A DNA stretch of 9,381 bases. It comes from Pseudomonadota bacterium (GTDB lineage: Bacteria > Pseudomonadota > Alphaproteobacteria > Micropepsales > Micropepsaceae). Below the pieces are notes generated by a model. The model had not been told where the DNA came from, made no database searches, and worked only from the letters and a program-made list of their open reading frames with translations. The stretch is taken from assembly GCA_021808875.1 (NCBI GenBank), contig JAKBAU010000131.1, positions 1 through 9,381 of the forward strand. Reading direction: 5' to 3'. Positions 1 through 6,916 of the stretch are shown here, piece after piece. The position numbers and the translations under genes are program-made. The first letter of the stretch is position 1, and every line of letters starts with the position of its first letter.

Positions 1-326
1 AAATTTGGCATTCAGCAATTAGCGCTACTGGACGGTCGGAGTTTACCGGACCGGGCTTGAGGTTGCTGCCAGAAACCCCGCAAGGGTAGCTGTCGTGTAA
101 GAAGTTCGCAGGCGCTTGTTAAAACGAACGGCGATTGGGCGTCGCCTCTCACCCCTGGCTCCGATCGCGCCGGAACGAAATACGTGCTCCGGACCGCTTC
201 TCGAACCAAGTCGGCAATCGCTGGACTCCGAGGACCATGGAATCCTGGGACGCCTTCCGCACAACGGATTGGTGGGGGGCTTCCACGTCGCGGTGGACAC
301 CATGTGGACACCACGCCAGAAACGAC

Positions 327-350
327 GAAGGCCGCCTTGCGGCGACCTTC
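327..350 (-). terminator. Hairpin, possible terminator downstream of the tRNA-Gly locus
   Basis: GAAGGCCGCC (327-336), loop TTGC, and GGCGACCTTC (341-350) form a 10-position stem with a single C-A mismatch. Read on the minus strand it lies about 30 nt past the tRNA 3' end and is followed by GTCGTTTCT, only a weak T-tract. A factor-independent terminator for the original tRNA transcript is plausible but not proven. Confidence 0.3.
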
Positions 351-362
351 TCGTAAGACATT

Positions 363-380
363 AATTTCCTTGAGGAAATT
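363..380. repeat. Perfect 8-bp inverted repeat abutting the tRNA 3' end
   Basis: AATTTCCT (363-370) and AGGAAATT (373-380) are perfect inverted arms around a 2-nt TG spacer. The right arm ends exactly at the encoded CCA of the tRNA fragment. It could be an integrase or excisionase contact site flanking the att core, or a processing hairpin for the tRNA trailer. The sequence shows only the dyad. Confidence 0.5.
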
Positions 381-428
381 TGGAGCGGGCGAAGGGATTC
401 GAACCCTCGACCCCAACCTTGGCAAGGT
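381..428 (-). other. 3' fragment of tRNA-Gly(GCC), putative att core
   Basis: On the minus strand this reads ACC, the anticodon loop TTGCCAA (anticodon GCC), the 3' anticodon strand, a variable loop, a T-arm with GGTTCGAATCC, an acceptor 3' strand and an encoded CCA. Upstream of the anticodon loop only ACC still fits; the D-arm and 5' acceptor strand are absent and unrelated sequence follows above 428. A truncated 3' half next to a tyrosine integrase is the usual duplicated core produced by integration into a tRNA 3' end. The orientation predicts that the island extends to the right and that the intact tRNA-Gly lies beyond the right edge of the window. Confidence 0.82.
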
Positions 429-559
429 GCCAGAAGGGCCTACGCCAGGGTATCCGGCAACCCGCTAGAGCGCCTATTTATACGATAATTCAATAGTCTA
501 ACGGGAGACGTGCCCGCCGTCCGTATCCCGGACCCACCCCGTGACTTGCTTTGAAGTGC

Positions 560-588
560 TTGGAATGTGCTTCGTAGAGGGGTATGAT
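560..588 (+). promoter_or_regulatory. Sigma-70-type promoter for the integrase
   Basis: TTGGAA (560-565) and TATGAT (583-588) are separated by exactly 17 bp and match the -35 and -10 consensus well. Transcription would start near 594-596, leaving a leader of about 30 nt before the ATG at 626. The rest of 429-559 holds an AT-rich patch around 475-495 and a 5-bp hairpin (GTCCG 519-523, CGGAC 529-533) but no gene. Confidence 0.5.
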
Positions 589-614
589 CGTCTCATTCTA
601 AGCAAACGTCCGGT

Positions 615-620
615 AGGTGA
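615..620 (+). promoter_or_regulatory. Ribosome binding site deciding the integrase start
   Basis: AGGTGA (615-620) sits 5 nt before the ATG at 626. The alternative GTG at 617 lies inside this motif and would leave it without a Shine-Dalgarno sequence, so ATG 626 is preferred. Confidence 0.6.
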
Positions 621-625
621 CTGAT

Positions 626-1936
626 ATGGCTGGGGAAAAGCTCACCAAGCGTGCCGTGGACGCCCTGAAGGCTCCGGAACCTTCGAAGGTTGGGGTCAAG
701 GTTCGGGAGAGTTTCCTCTGGGATCGCGAGCTGCGCGGCTTCGGCGTGCAGGTCATGCCCTCGGGCCTCAAGAGCTTCGTCATCCAGTACCGCACCCCCG
801 AGGGCCGCCCCCGGCGGGTGGTCATCGGACGCTACGGACTGATGACCGTCGAAGAGGCCCGCATCATCGCCCACGAGAAGCTCGTCGCCGTGTCCAAGGG
901 CCTCGACCCTGTGGCCGAAGAAGCCAAGGCGGCGGGACTCCTGACCGTCGCCGAAATCTGCGACTGGTACATCTCCGAGGCCGAGGCCGGGCGCATCCTC
1001 GGCCGGCGCCGGCGCGCTATCAAGGCGTCCACCCTGGCGATGGACCGGAGCCGTATCGAGGCCCACATCAAGCCGCTGCTCGGGCGCCGGCAGATCGGCT
1101 CGCTGAAGCTCGGCGACATCGAGGGCGCGCAAGCCGACATCGCCGCGGGTAAGACGTCGAAAGCGCGCGTCGGCAGCCGTGGCGGCGCCACGACAGGCGG
1201 CGAAGGCGTCGCGGCGCGCACTATATCGACGCTCCACGCCATCTTCGAGCATGCCGCGCGCCTCGGACGGATCGAAGCCAATCCCGCCAAAGGCGTTCGA
1301 AAGCTTGCCGCACAGCCCCGCGAACGGCGCCTCAGCCGCGCCGAGATCGAGCGGTTGGGCAAGACGCTCCGCGCCGCCGCCGAAGAGGGGGAGCACCCGA
1401 CCGGGCTTGCGGCCATCCGCTTCCTGCTGCTCACCGGCTTTCGGCGCATGGAAGGACTGGGACTGCAACGCGCATGGCTGGACGAGGAAGAAGAGGCGAT
1501 CCGGTTCCCTGACACCAAGAGCGGCGCGCAGACTAGGGTGATCGGGCGCGCCGCCATCAAACTGCTGCTCGGTCAGCCAAAGACGAAATCTCCCTACTTC
1601 TTCCCTGCCGATTGGGGCGAGGGCCATTTTGTCGGCGTGGTCCGCGTGCTGGATCGCGTCTGCGAAAAGGCTCGTCTGGCCAATATTACGCCACACACCT
1701 TACGCCATACCTTTGCCAGCCTGGCCGGCGATCTAGGCTTCTCCGAATTGACCATTGCGGCACTGCTCGGCCACTCGGCTCGCGGCGTCACCCAGCGGTA
1801 TGTCCACATCGATGAAGCACTCAGAATGACCGCCGACCGCGTCGCCGGGGAGATGGCCGATATTCTCGACGGCCGGGCGACACCGGCACGCACGCGCGTC
1901 TCCCGCACCGAGCGGCGTCTGGAAATTGCCGGCTGA
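626..1936 (+). CDS. int: Tyrosine recombinase (site-specific integrase)
   Basis: This 436-residue protein is a phage/island-type tyrosine recombinase that would integrate and excise the element at the tRNA-Gly core. Residues about 5-95 match the N-terminal arm-binding (DUF4102-type) domain, with the typical LWDRELRGFGVQV segment. A SAM-like core-binding domain covers roughly 105-220. The catalytic domain has the full set of residues: Arg273 in TGFRRMEG, Lys298 in DTKSG, His357 and Arg360 in HTLRHTF, His383 in LLGHS and the nucleophile Tyr392 in RYVHID. Length and domain order are normal for the family and no frameshift is seen, so it is probably active. It begins about 200 bp from the att core, as expected, and has its own promoter. 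ATG 626 is chosen on its ribosome binding site; GTG 617 would add three residues. No excisionase gene is visible. Confidence 0.95.
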   Translation: MAGEKLTKRAVDALKAPEPSKVGVKVRESFLWDRELRGFGVQVMPSGLKSFVIQYRTPEGRPRRVVIGRYGLMTVEEARIIAHEKLVAVSKGLDPVAEEAKAAGLLTVAEICDWYISEAEAGRILGRRRRAIKASTLAMDRSRIEAHIKPLLGRRQIGSLKLGDIEGAQADIAAGKTSKARVGSRGGATTGGEGVAARTISTLHAIFEHAARLGRIEANPAKGVRKLAAQPRERRLSRAEIERLGKTLRAAAEEGEHPTGLAAIRFLLLTGFRRMEGLGLQRAWLDEEEEAIRFPDTKSGAQTRVIGRAAIKLLLGQPKTKSPYFFPADWGEGHFVGVVRVLDRVCEKARLANITPHTLRHTFASLAGDLGFSELTIAALLGHSARGVTQRYVHIDEALRMTADRVAGEMADILDGRATPARTRVSRTERRLEIAG

Positions 1937-1969
1937 TGAGCATGGAACCGGTAGGCGATAAGTGACGAT

Positions 1970-2001
1970 TCGTCCGAAATATGTAGCAAATATTCGGACG
2001 A
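1970..2001. repeat. 9-bp inverted repeat downstream of the integrase gene
   Basis: TCGTCCGAA (1970-1978) and TTCGGACGA (1993-2001) are perfect inverted arms around a 14-nt AT-rich centre. There is no following T-tract, so a factor-independent terminator is unlikely. It could be an operator dyad or part of a transcript structure together with the hairpin that starts at 2002. Confidence 0.45.
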
Positions 2002-2032
2002 CTCGTGCTGGGAAGTCGTTCCAGCGCTTGAG
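2002..2032 (+). repeat. Hairpin directly adjoining the preceding inverted repeat
   Basis: CTC (2002-2004) pairs with GAG (2030-2032), GTGCTGG (2005-2011) with CCAGCGC (2021-2027), and AA (2013-2014) with TT (2019-2020), closing a GTCG loop. The stem has 12 pairs with one G-T wobble and two bulges. Together with 1970-2001 it makes a block of two consecutive hairpins between the integrase and the Fic operon. No T-tract follows and the function is unknown. Confidence 0.35.
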
Positions 2033-2096
2033 CGCCAGTGTCCCAAGAAAACGGGATGCTCCACGCGGCAAGAGGGTCCAGGACGTCTACCCCCTC

Positions 2097-2173
2097 TACG
2101 CGCAGCTAGCTTTGCGCCTAGCCTTGTTTTTTGCGCCTATATCCGCCATTCTTGCGTCTAAATTCTAGGCGCA
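2097..2173. promoter_or_regulatory. Cluster of five TGCGCCTA-type half-sites, putative operator array
   Basis: Half-sites lie at 2097-2104 (TACGCGCA, inverted, one mismatch), 2113-2120 (TGCGCCTA), 2132-2139 (TGCGCCTA), 2153-2160 (TGCGTCTA, one mismatch) and 2166-2173 (TAGGCGCA, inverted). The three direct copies start 19 and 21 bp apart, about two helical turns. The first two form an inverted pair around 8 bp, the last two around 5 bp. The last site touches the ribosome binding site of the Fic gene. This layout fits cooperative binding of a dimeric repressor over the operon promoter. The winged-helix domain of the adjacent Fic protein is the obvious candidate, which is inference. No clean -35/-10 pair could be assigned; TATATC (2138-2143) and TAAATT (2159-2164) are possible -10 elements. 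Confidence 0.55.
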
Positions 2174-2180
2174 GGAAAGG
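2173..2180 (+). promoter_or_regulatory. Ribosome binding site supporting a TTG start for the Fic gene
   Basis: AGGAAAGG (2173-2180) is followed by a 5-nt spacer and TTG at 2186. The next in-frame ATG is at residue 30 and would cut into the winged-helix domain, so the rare TTG start is preferred. Confidence 0.6.
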
Positions 2181-2185
2181 CCGCT

Positions 2186-3568
2186 TTGGCGAATCATATC
2201 CCCGAGGAAGCACTCGCGGCTATCGAAGATGCTGTCCGCCGTCACGCCAACGGCGTGTCGGCGCCGGAAATTATGCGCGCCCTGGCAACGCCCGTCCCAC
2301 AGCGTACTCTCCAATATCGCCTCAAGCATCTGGTCACCAGAAATCGCCTCATCATGGATGGCGAAGGGCGCTGGGCGAGATATCGGGCGCCCAATGCGGC
2401 CATCAGCGGAACGGCCCAGGAAGATGCTCATGGACCTGTCATTCCGCTCTCTGAAGCTGGAACATCGGTCCGTGACTACGTCCGGCAAGCGCCGGAAGCC
2501 CGGAAGCCCGTCGGTTACGCCCGCGACTTCCTCGACCGTTACCGGCCAAACGTTTCCTTCTATCTGACCGAGCAGGATCGTGCGCATCTGGCAGTTGTCG
2601 GCCGTCCAGGGATTGCCGAACAACCCGCCGGCACCTACGCCAAACAGATCCTCAACAGGCTGCTGATCGACTTGGCCTGGAATTCAAGCCGCCTCGAGGG
2701 CAACACATACTCGCTCCTCGACACCAAGCGTCTCATTGAACTGGGCGAAGAGGCACACGGCCGCGCGCACCTCGAAGCGCAGATGATCCTGAACCACAAG
2801 GACGCGATCGAGTTCCTGGTCAGCGCCGCCAACGAGATCGGCTTTAACCGCTACACCATCCTCAATCTCCACGCGCTCCTGGCCAATAACCTCCTGGCCG
2901 ATCCTACAGCAGCCGGCAGGCTGCGCTACATCGCCGTGGGCATTGAGCGCTCGGCCTTCCATCCGCTGGAGGTGCCGCAGCTCATTCAGGAAAATTTTGA
3001 TCAGATCCTGGCGACCGCGGCGGCGATCACCGATCCCTTCGAGCAAGCGTTCTTCGCGATGGTGCAGCTTCCCTACCTGCAGCCCTTCGACGACGTGAAC
3101 AAACGCGTCTCGCGCCTCGCCGCGAACATCCCACTCATCAGGGGCAACCTGTCGCCGCTTTCGTTCGCTGATGTGCCGCGTCAGACCTATACGGAAGCGG
3201 TACTCGGCGTTTACGAACTGACCAAGATCGACCTGCTCAAGGACGTCTTCATCTGGGCCTACGAGCGGTCAGCCGCCCGCTACGCCGCAGTTCGCCAATC
3301 TCTTGGCGAACCTGACCCTTTCCGGCTTCGCCATCGCGAGCAGCTTCGCGAACTCATCGCCGAGCTCATCCGAGCGCGGGTGAGTCGGAAGGACGCCGCA
3401 ACGCGAATCGCCGCCTGGTCGCAGAAGGAAATCGATCTCGACGACCGCCGGCGTTTCGCCGAGATCGCCGAAGACGAACTCACCGGCCTGCATGAAGGCA
3501 ATTTCGCGCGCTATCGCATCCGCCCCTCGGAATTCGCGGCCTGGCGGCAAGTCTGGGACGCGCGATGA
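2186..3568 (+). CDS. Winged-helix Fic-domain protein, first gene of the pAgo operon
   Basis: This 460-residue protein has an N-terminal winged-helix-like DNA-binding region (about 1-70), a linker, a Fic domain (about 125-365) and a helical C-terminal region. An inhibitory-helix motif is visible at Ser167-x-x-x-Glu171-Gly172 (SSRLEGN), as in Fic proteins whose own N-terminal part blocks the active site. The Fic motif at 299-307 reads QPFDDVNKR, where canonical enzymes have HPFx(D/E)GNGR. Gln299 replaces the catalytic His and Val304 a glycine, while the Asp, Asn and Arg that contact phosphates and metal remain. Canonical AMP transfer is therefore doubtful; nucleotide binding or another transfer reaction is possible. 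From memory, a QPFxDxNKR form recurs in a Fic subfamily, so it may not be simple decay. The gene overlaps the SIR2-APAZ start by 4 nt (ATGA), so the two are coupled. A role as autoregulator, sensor or modifier of the defence system is inference. Confidence 0.9.
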   Translation: MANHIPEEALAAIEDAVRRHANGVSAPEIMRALATPVPQRTLQYRLKHLVTRNRLIMDGEGRWARYRAPNAAISGTAQEDAHGPVIPLSEAGTSVRDYVRQAPEARKPVGYARDFLDRYRPNVSFYLTEQDRAHLAVVGRPGIAEQPAGTYAKQILNRLLIDLAWNSSRLEGNTYSLLDTKRLIELGEEAHGRAHLEAQMILNHKDAIEFLVSAANEIGFNRYTILNLHALLANNLLADPTAAGRLRYIAVGIERSAFHPLEVPQLIQENFDQILATAAAITDPFEQAFFAMVQLPYLQPFDDVNKRVSRLAANIPLIRGNLSPLSFADVPRQTYTEAVLGVYELTKIDLLKDVFIWAYERSAARYAAVRQSLGEPDPFRLRHREQLRELIAELIRARVSRKDAATRIAAWSQKEIDLDDRRRFAEIAEDELTGLHEGNFARYRIRPSEFAAWRQVWDAR

Positions 3569-5304
3569 CCGGCAAACCGTATCCTATCATCGCCGCCGAT
3601 GACTTCGCCCGCCGGTTTTCAATGCGAGCGGGCGGTCTCATGTGGCTCCTCGGCGCGGGTGCTTCCGCCGCCGCTGGCATTCCGACCGCCTGGGATATGA
3701 TCTGGGAGTTCAAGCAGCAGCTCTTCGTCAGCCAACGTCGCGTCTCGCCGAAGGCCGTCACCGATCTCTCCAATCCGGCCGTTCGACGGTCTCTACAATC
3801 CTTCATCGACGGGCTGGGCCGATACCCTTTGACTGGCGCGCCCGATGAATATGCCGCCCTATTCGAAGCGGCCTATCCAAGCGAACACGACCGCAGAACG
3901 TATATCGCTGCCAAGCTCGCCGGCGCCAAACCGTCCTTTGGACACATCGCGCTCGCGGCTCTTATGAAAGCAGGCCGGACGCGCATCGTCTGGACAACCA
4001 ATTTCGACCCGCTTGTGGCCGATGCTTGTGCCAAGGCCTATGACGGAACGGGACACCTGACGACGGTTGCCCTGGACGCCCCCGATCTTGCCAGAGACGT
4101 GCTCAACGGCGACCGCTGGCCGACGGAAATCAAACTGCATGGCGACTTCCGCTCCCGCCGCCTCAAAAACACGGGCGACGAGTTGCGGCAGCAGGACGCC
4201 ATATTACGCGACTTGCTGGTGGGAGCCTGCGGCCGATCGGGCTTGATCGTCGCCGGTTATAGCGGGCGGGACGACTCCATCATGGATGCGCTCGATGAGG
4301 TCCTGGAGAAAACCTCGCCATTCCCCGGCGGCCTGTTCTGGTTACATCGCGGCGAAGACCCGCCACTTCCGAGGGTAGCCGCTTTTCTATCTAAACTCGA
4401 TGCAAAGAGCGTCGATGGGGGCCTTGTTGTAATCGAGAATTTCGACGAGACGCTGCGCGACCTCGTCCGTTTGCTCGGCGATCTTGACACGACGGCGCTC
4501 GATGCATTTTCCGCCCAACGCAGCATCTGGTCTCCAGCCCCCAAACCTAACGGCAGCCGTGGTTTTCCAGTCGTCAGGCTCAACGCGCTCGAATTGACGA
4601 CGGTGCCGTCTGTCTGCCGACGTGTGGGCTGCGATATCGGCGGCCACGCCGAAGTTGTCACCGCCATCGAGCAAGCGGCTGCCAACATTCTCGCGACCCG
4701 AACCCGGTCAGGCGTCCTCGCATTTGGCGCCGATAGCGACGTGCGAGCGGCGTTTGCCGCGCACGGCATCAAGGAATTCGATCTCCATACCATTGAACTC
4801 CGCAGACTGCGCTACGACAGTCAGGAGCGGGGACTCCTTCGCCAAGCCCTCTCACAAGCTCTCGCCCGCAGGCATGGCCTGACGCTCATCCGCCGACGCA
4901 ACACCGATCTCTTGGCACCTGCTGATCCGACCGACACCCGTTGGGGACCGCTAAAGAAACTCGTCGGCAGCCTAGCCGGCGCTATTCCGAAAACCCCGGA
5001 ACTGAAATGGAGCGAGGGCGTTGGCACGCGCCTCGATTGGGGAGATGACCGATTGTGGCTGCTCTTTGAGCCACGGACCGTCATGACAGGGGTCACGGAG
5101 GAAAACAGGTCCGTCTCGACCGACTTCTCCCGCGAGCGGACTGTTCGCCGATACAACACCATGCTGAACGAATTGATCTCCTTTTGGGCGAGTCTACTCG
5201 CTGCCGATGGCGACGAGCTCCAGGCTCTCGGCATCACGGTTGGCGTCGATGCCGTCTTCAAACTTGGGTCTGACACCGCCTTTTCGAGGAGATGGCGAGG
5301 ATGA
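3565..5304 (+). CDS. SIR2-APAZ protein, NADase effector of a SPARSA system
   Basis: This 579-residue protein is the effector partner of a short Argonaute. Residues about 20-300 form a SIR2-like domain: [11 protein letters not shown] (30-40) is the NAD-binding loop, TTNFDPL (144-150) carries the conserved Asn146 and Asp148, KLHGD (190-194) the catalytic-type His192, and GYSGRDDSI (231-239) the late nucleotide-binding loop. Residues about 300-579 form an APAZ region, recognised by [29 protein letters not shown] and [14 protein letters not shown] resembles the N and linker parts of long Argonautes and binds the pAgo partner. In characterised SPARSA systems guide-directed recognition of invader DNA activates the SIR2 domain to hydrolyse NAD+ and arrest or kill the host cell. 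All key SIR2 residues are present, so activity is expected. The gene overlaps the Fic gene and the pAgo gene by ATGA at each end. Confidence 0.92.
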   Translation: MTGKPYPIIAADDFARRFSMRAGGLMWLLGAGASAAAGIPTAWDMIWEFKQQLFVSQRRVSPKAVTDLSNPAVRRSLQSFIDGLGRYPLTGAPDEYAALFEAAYPSEHDRRTYIAAKLAGAKPSFGHIALAALMKAGRTRIVWTTNFDPLVADACAKAYDGTGHLTTVALDAPDLARDVLNGDRWPTEIKLHGDFRSRRLKNTGDELRQQDAILRDLLVGACGRSGLIVAGYSGRDDSIMDALDEVLEKTSPFPGGLFWLHRGEDPPLPRVAAFLSKLDAKSVDGGLVVIENFDETLRDLVRLLGDLDTTALDAFSAQRSIWSPAPKPNGSRGFPVVRLNALELTTVPSVCRRVGCDIGGHAEVVTAIEQAAANILATRTRSGVLAFGADSDVRAAFAAHGIKEFDLHTIELRRLRYDSQERGLLRQALSQALARRHGLTLIRRRNTDLLAPADPTDTRWGPLKKLVGSLAGAIPKTPELKWSEGVGTRLDWGDDRLWLLFEPRTVMTGVTEENRSVSTDFSRERTVRRYNTMLNELISFWASLLAADGDELQALGITVGVDAVFKLGSDTAFSRRWRG

Positions 5305-6725
5305 CAAGCCAAATCGCGCCCCATCTGTGGTTTCCGGAACCGAAACTTGCGTTCCATCCAGAACGAGTGGATGACGTCGATGTCCATCCCTTAAGGGGCA
5401 TCCTTCGCTTTGGGCCCTATTCGGCGGGTTTGGTTCCTGATCCCATTCGCGTCGCCACCATCGCTCCGGCCGGCGAGGGACACCGGCTCTACAGCTTCAT
5501 GAAGGAGCTGAATTCCGAGTACGACCCCACCGAACGGAAGGATTACCTGCCGAAGTGGCCGGGATTCAGTGCAGCCTTCAACCTCCATATGCGTGGCGCT
5601 GCAAAGGCCTGCCACATCGAACTCGACGATCGCCTGGAAGGAGAAATGCGGGACGCCGCATCGCCCCATGTCGTGCTCGCCACACGTCTTATTCGCGCCA
5701 TTCAGCTGCTGGAGGCGAGCCGCGACGAGTTCGATGTGATCTTCCTGTACGTGCCAACATCTTGGTCGCCGGGCTTTGCTGGGCAGAGCGGCGAAGACTT
5801 TGATCTGCATGATCATCTCAAGGCGGCGACGGCGGCGCGACGCATACCGATCCAATTGGTGAGGGAAGATCGTGCGCTCGCTTACCCTCACCGGGCGAGC
5901 GTCATGTGGCGTGTGGGGTTGGCCTTGTACGCAAAGGCTGGCGGAATCCCCTGGAAGCTGGCCGAAGCCGACGGGGAAACCGCCTACATCGGCATTTCTT
6001 ACGCGGTGCGACCTGTCGACTCTGATCGGCCCCGCTTCGTCACCTGCTGCAGCCAAGTCTTCGATGCCGATGGCGCCGGCCTCGAGTTCGTCGCCTACGA
6101 CGCACACGAGGTCGAGGTTCAGCGCGATAACCCCTTCATGTCTCGTAATGAAATGTTCCGAGTCATGACACGGTCGATCGATCTTTATCGGCGCCGTCAT
6201 TCTGGGCGCACGCCTCGCCGGGTCACCGTTCACAAGACGACCGAATTCAAACCGGAGGAAATTGACGGCTGCATGGAGGCCCTGCATCTCTGCGAAGCCG
6301 TAGACCTAGTGCAGGTCGTGGAGGACGTCGGGTGGCGTGGCGTCCGTATCGACCCGGCCCGACAAGGGGGTCGAAAGGGAACTGCTGCGGCCTACCCCGT
6401 AGCCCGTGGGACGTTGATCGGCTTGGGGCCTCGCGAAAGCCTGCTCTGGATGCACGGCGACGTCGGTGACGTGAAAGAGCGCGGCTCGTATTTTCAGGGC
6501 GCCCGCAGCACACCCCGTCCGATCCGTTTGGTTCGACACGCCGGTCACGGCCCGTGGGACGACACCGCCAGATCCGCCCTGGCTCTGTCCAAGATGAACT
6601 GGAACAACGACGCGCTCTACGATCCCTTACCGGTGACAATGAGCTACGCCCACGTCCTTGCGCGGGTTGTCAAACGAATGTCGGGCCTCGGCTCAACACC
6701 TTACCAGTTCAGGTTCTTCATGTGA
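5301..6725 (+). CDS. ago: Short prokaryotic Argonaute (MID-PIWI), catalytically inactive
   Basis: The 474-residue protein has only MID (about 1-215) and PIWI (about 220-474) domains, the length and make-up of short pAgos. Recognisable PIWI features are the AGGIPWKL segment (213-220), the GISYAV strand (231-236) and a C-terminal KMNWNN...PVTMSYA block (432-450). The first catalytic Asp of the DEDX tetrad is Ser233 and the second, in VTVHKTTEF, is Thr313, so target slicing is not expected. In the SPARSA family such a protein loads an RNA guide, recognises complementary DNA and activates its SIR2-APAZ partner. ATG 5301 overlaps the upstream stop as ATGA and lies 9 nt after GAGGAG (5286-5291). 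The in-frame ATG at 5292 directly abuts that motif and would add three residues. No PAZ or nuclease domain is present. The stop at 6723 is followed by a 160-bp gap. Confidence 0.93.
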   Translation: MTSQIAPHLWFPEPKLAFHPERVDDVDVHPLRGILRFGPYSAGLVPDPIRVATIAPAGEGHRLYSFMKELNSEYDPTERKDYLPKWPGFSAAFNLHMRGAAKACHIELDDRLEGEMRDAASPHVVLATRLIRAIQLLEASRDEFDVIFLYVPTSWSPGFAGQSGEDFDLHDHLKAATAARRIPIQLVREDRALAYPHRASVMWRVGLALYAKAGGIPWKLAEADGETAYIGISYAVRPVDSDRPRFVTCCSQVFDADGAGLEFVAYDAHEVEVQRDNPFMSRNEMFRVMTRSIDLYRRRHSGRTPRRVTVHKTTEFKPEEIDGCMEALHLCEAVDLVQVVEDVGWRGVRIDPARQGGRKGTAAAYPVARGTLIGLGPRESLLWMHGDVGDVKERGSYFQGARSTPRPIRLVRHAGHGPWDDTARSALALSKMNWNNDALYDPLPVTMSYAHVLARVVKRMSGLGSTPYQFRFFM

Positions 6726-6760
6726 CCCGAATGTTCACGTCGATCCCTGGAGGCCAATCC

Positions 6761-6916
6761 ATGGCGTTAGGAGACATTGCCGTCACGCTTTGGCCGATTA
6801 GATTCGCGTTCCTCGTTAACCCCTGGGCGCGGAACCTGCTGGACCGGCCGATTCGCACCAGCCTTTTCCTTCGAGGTGGCAGCCATTGCGTGATGCCGAA
6901 TCGACTCCTCGGATGA
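6761..6916 (+). CDS. Possible 51-residue peptide in the pAgo-nuclease gap
   Basis: An ATG at 6761 is preceded by GGAGG (6749-6753) with an ideal 7-nt spacer, the best Shine-Dalgarno arrangement in the window. The frame runs 51 codons, encodes a moderately hydrophobic basic peptide beginning MALGDIAVTLWPIRF, and stops at TGA 6914-6916. That stop overlaps an ATG at 6913 (ATGA) in the frame of the next gene, so translation could be coupled. It matches no family I recognise. It may be a small component of the defence module, a leader peptide or chance. Against it, it overlaps the TTG start at 6886, and a weak promoter-like pair inside it (TTGCCG 6777-6782, TAGATT 6799-6804, 16-bp spacer) would start transcription downstream of its ATG. 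Confidence 0.3.
   Translation: MALGDIAVTLWPIRFAFLVNPWARNLLDRPIRTSLFLRGGSHCVMPNRLLG
6873..6879 (+). promoter_or_regulatory. Ribosome binding site for a TTG start of the nuclease gene
   Basis: GAGGTGG (6873-6879) lies 6 nt before TTG 6886. The alternative ATG 6913 has no Shine-Dalgarno motif of its own and would depend on coupling to the upstream small reading frame. Confidence 0.5.

Larger units (their letters stand above)
1..380. other. Non-coding flank, probably chromosomal DNA downstream of the tRNA-Gly target
   Basis: No open reading frame here has a credible ribosome binding site or protein-like composition. The longest minus-strand frame reads through the tRNA fragment and is an artefact. 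If the tRNA remnant at 381-428 is an att core, this stretch is the original chromosome downstream of the tRNA gene. It contains a hairpin (327-350), an inverted repeat abutting the tRNA (363-380) and a short direct repeat GTGGACACCA at 293-302 and 304-313. That it is chromosome and not a second, tandem element is inference. Confidence 0.45.

Noticed and set aside
1..8. AAATTTGG at the window start repeating 377-384, as a second att site
   Set aside because: Only 8 low-complexity bases match and the tRNA sequence does not follow at position 9, so chance is sufficient.
293..313. Tandem GTGGACACCA repeat as a regulatory or CRISPR-like repeat
   Set aside because: Only two 10-bp copies one base apart, with no further units or spacers nearby.
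12..425. 137-codon minus-strand reading frame
   Set aside because: It starts within the tRNA fragment and its first residues are the translation of the T-arm and acceptor stem, a common artefact. No ribosome binding site and no protein family resemblance.
593..1696. 367-codon minus-strand reading frame opposite the integrase
   Set aside because: It is the antisense shadow of a strongly supported integrase gene in GC-rich DNA and shows no recognisable domain.
1970..2001. Rho-independent terminator for the integrase
   Set aside because: The loop is 14 nt, and no T-tract follows the right arm on either strand.
2112..2143. Promoter TTGCGC (2112-2117) with TATATC (2138-2143)
   Set aside because: The spacer is 20 bp, too long for a sigma-70 promoter; kept only as a possible -10 within the operator cluster.
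1962..2168. 68-codon plus-strand frame in the integrase-Fic gap
   Set aside because: GTG start without a good ribosome binding site, runs through both hairpins and the operator-like array, and its composition does not resemble a protein.
5391..6287. 298-codon minus-strand frame opposite the pAgo gene
   Set aside because: It is antisense to a recognised Argonaute gene and has no recognisable motif of its own.
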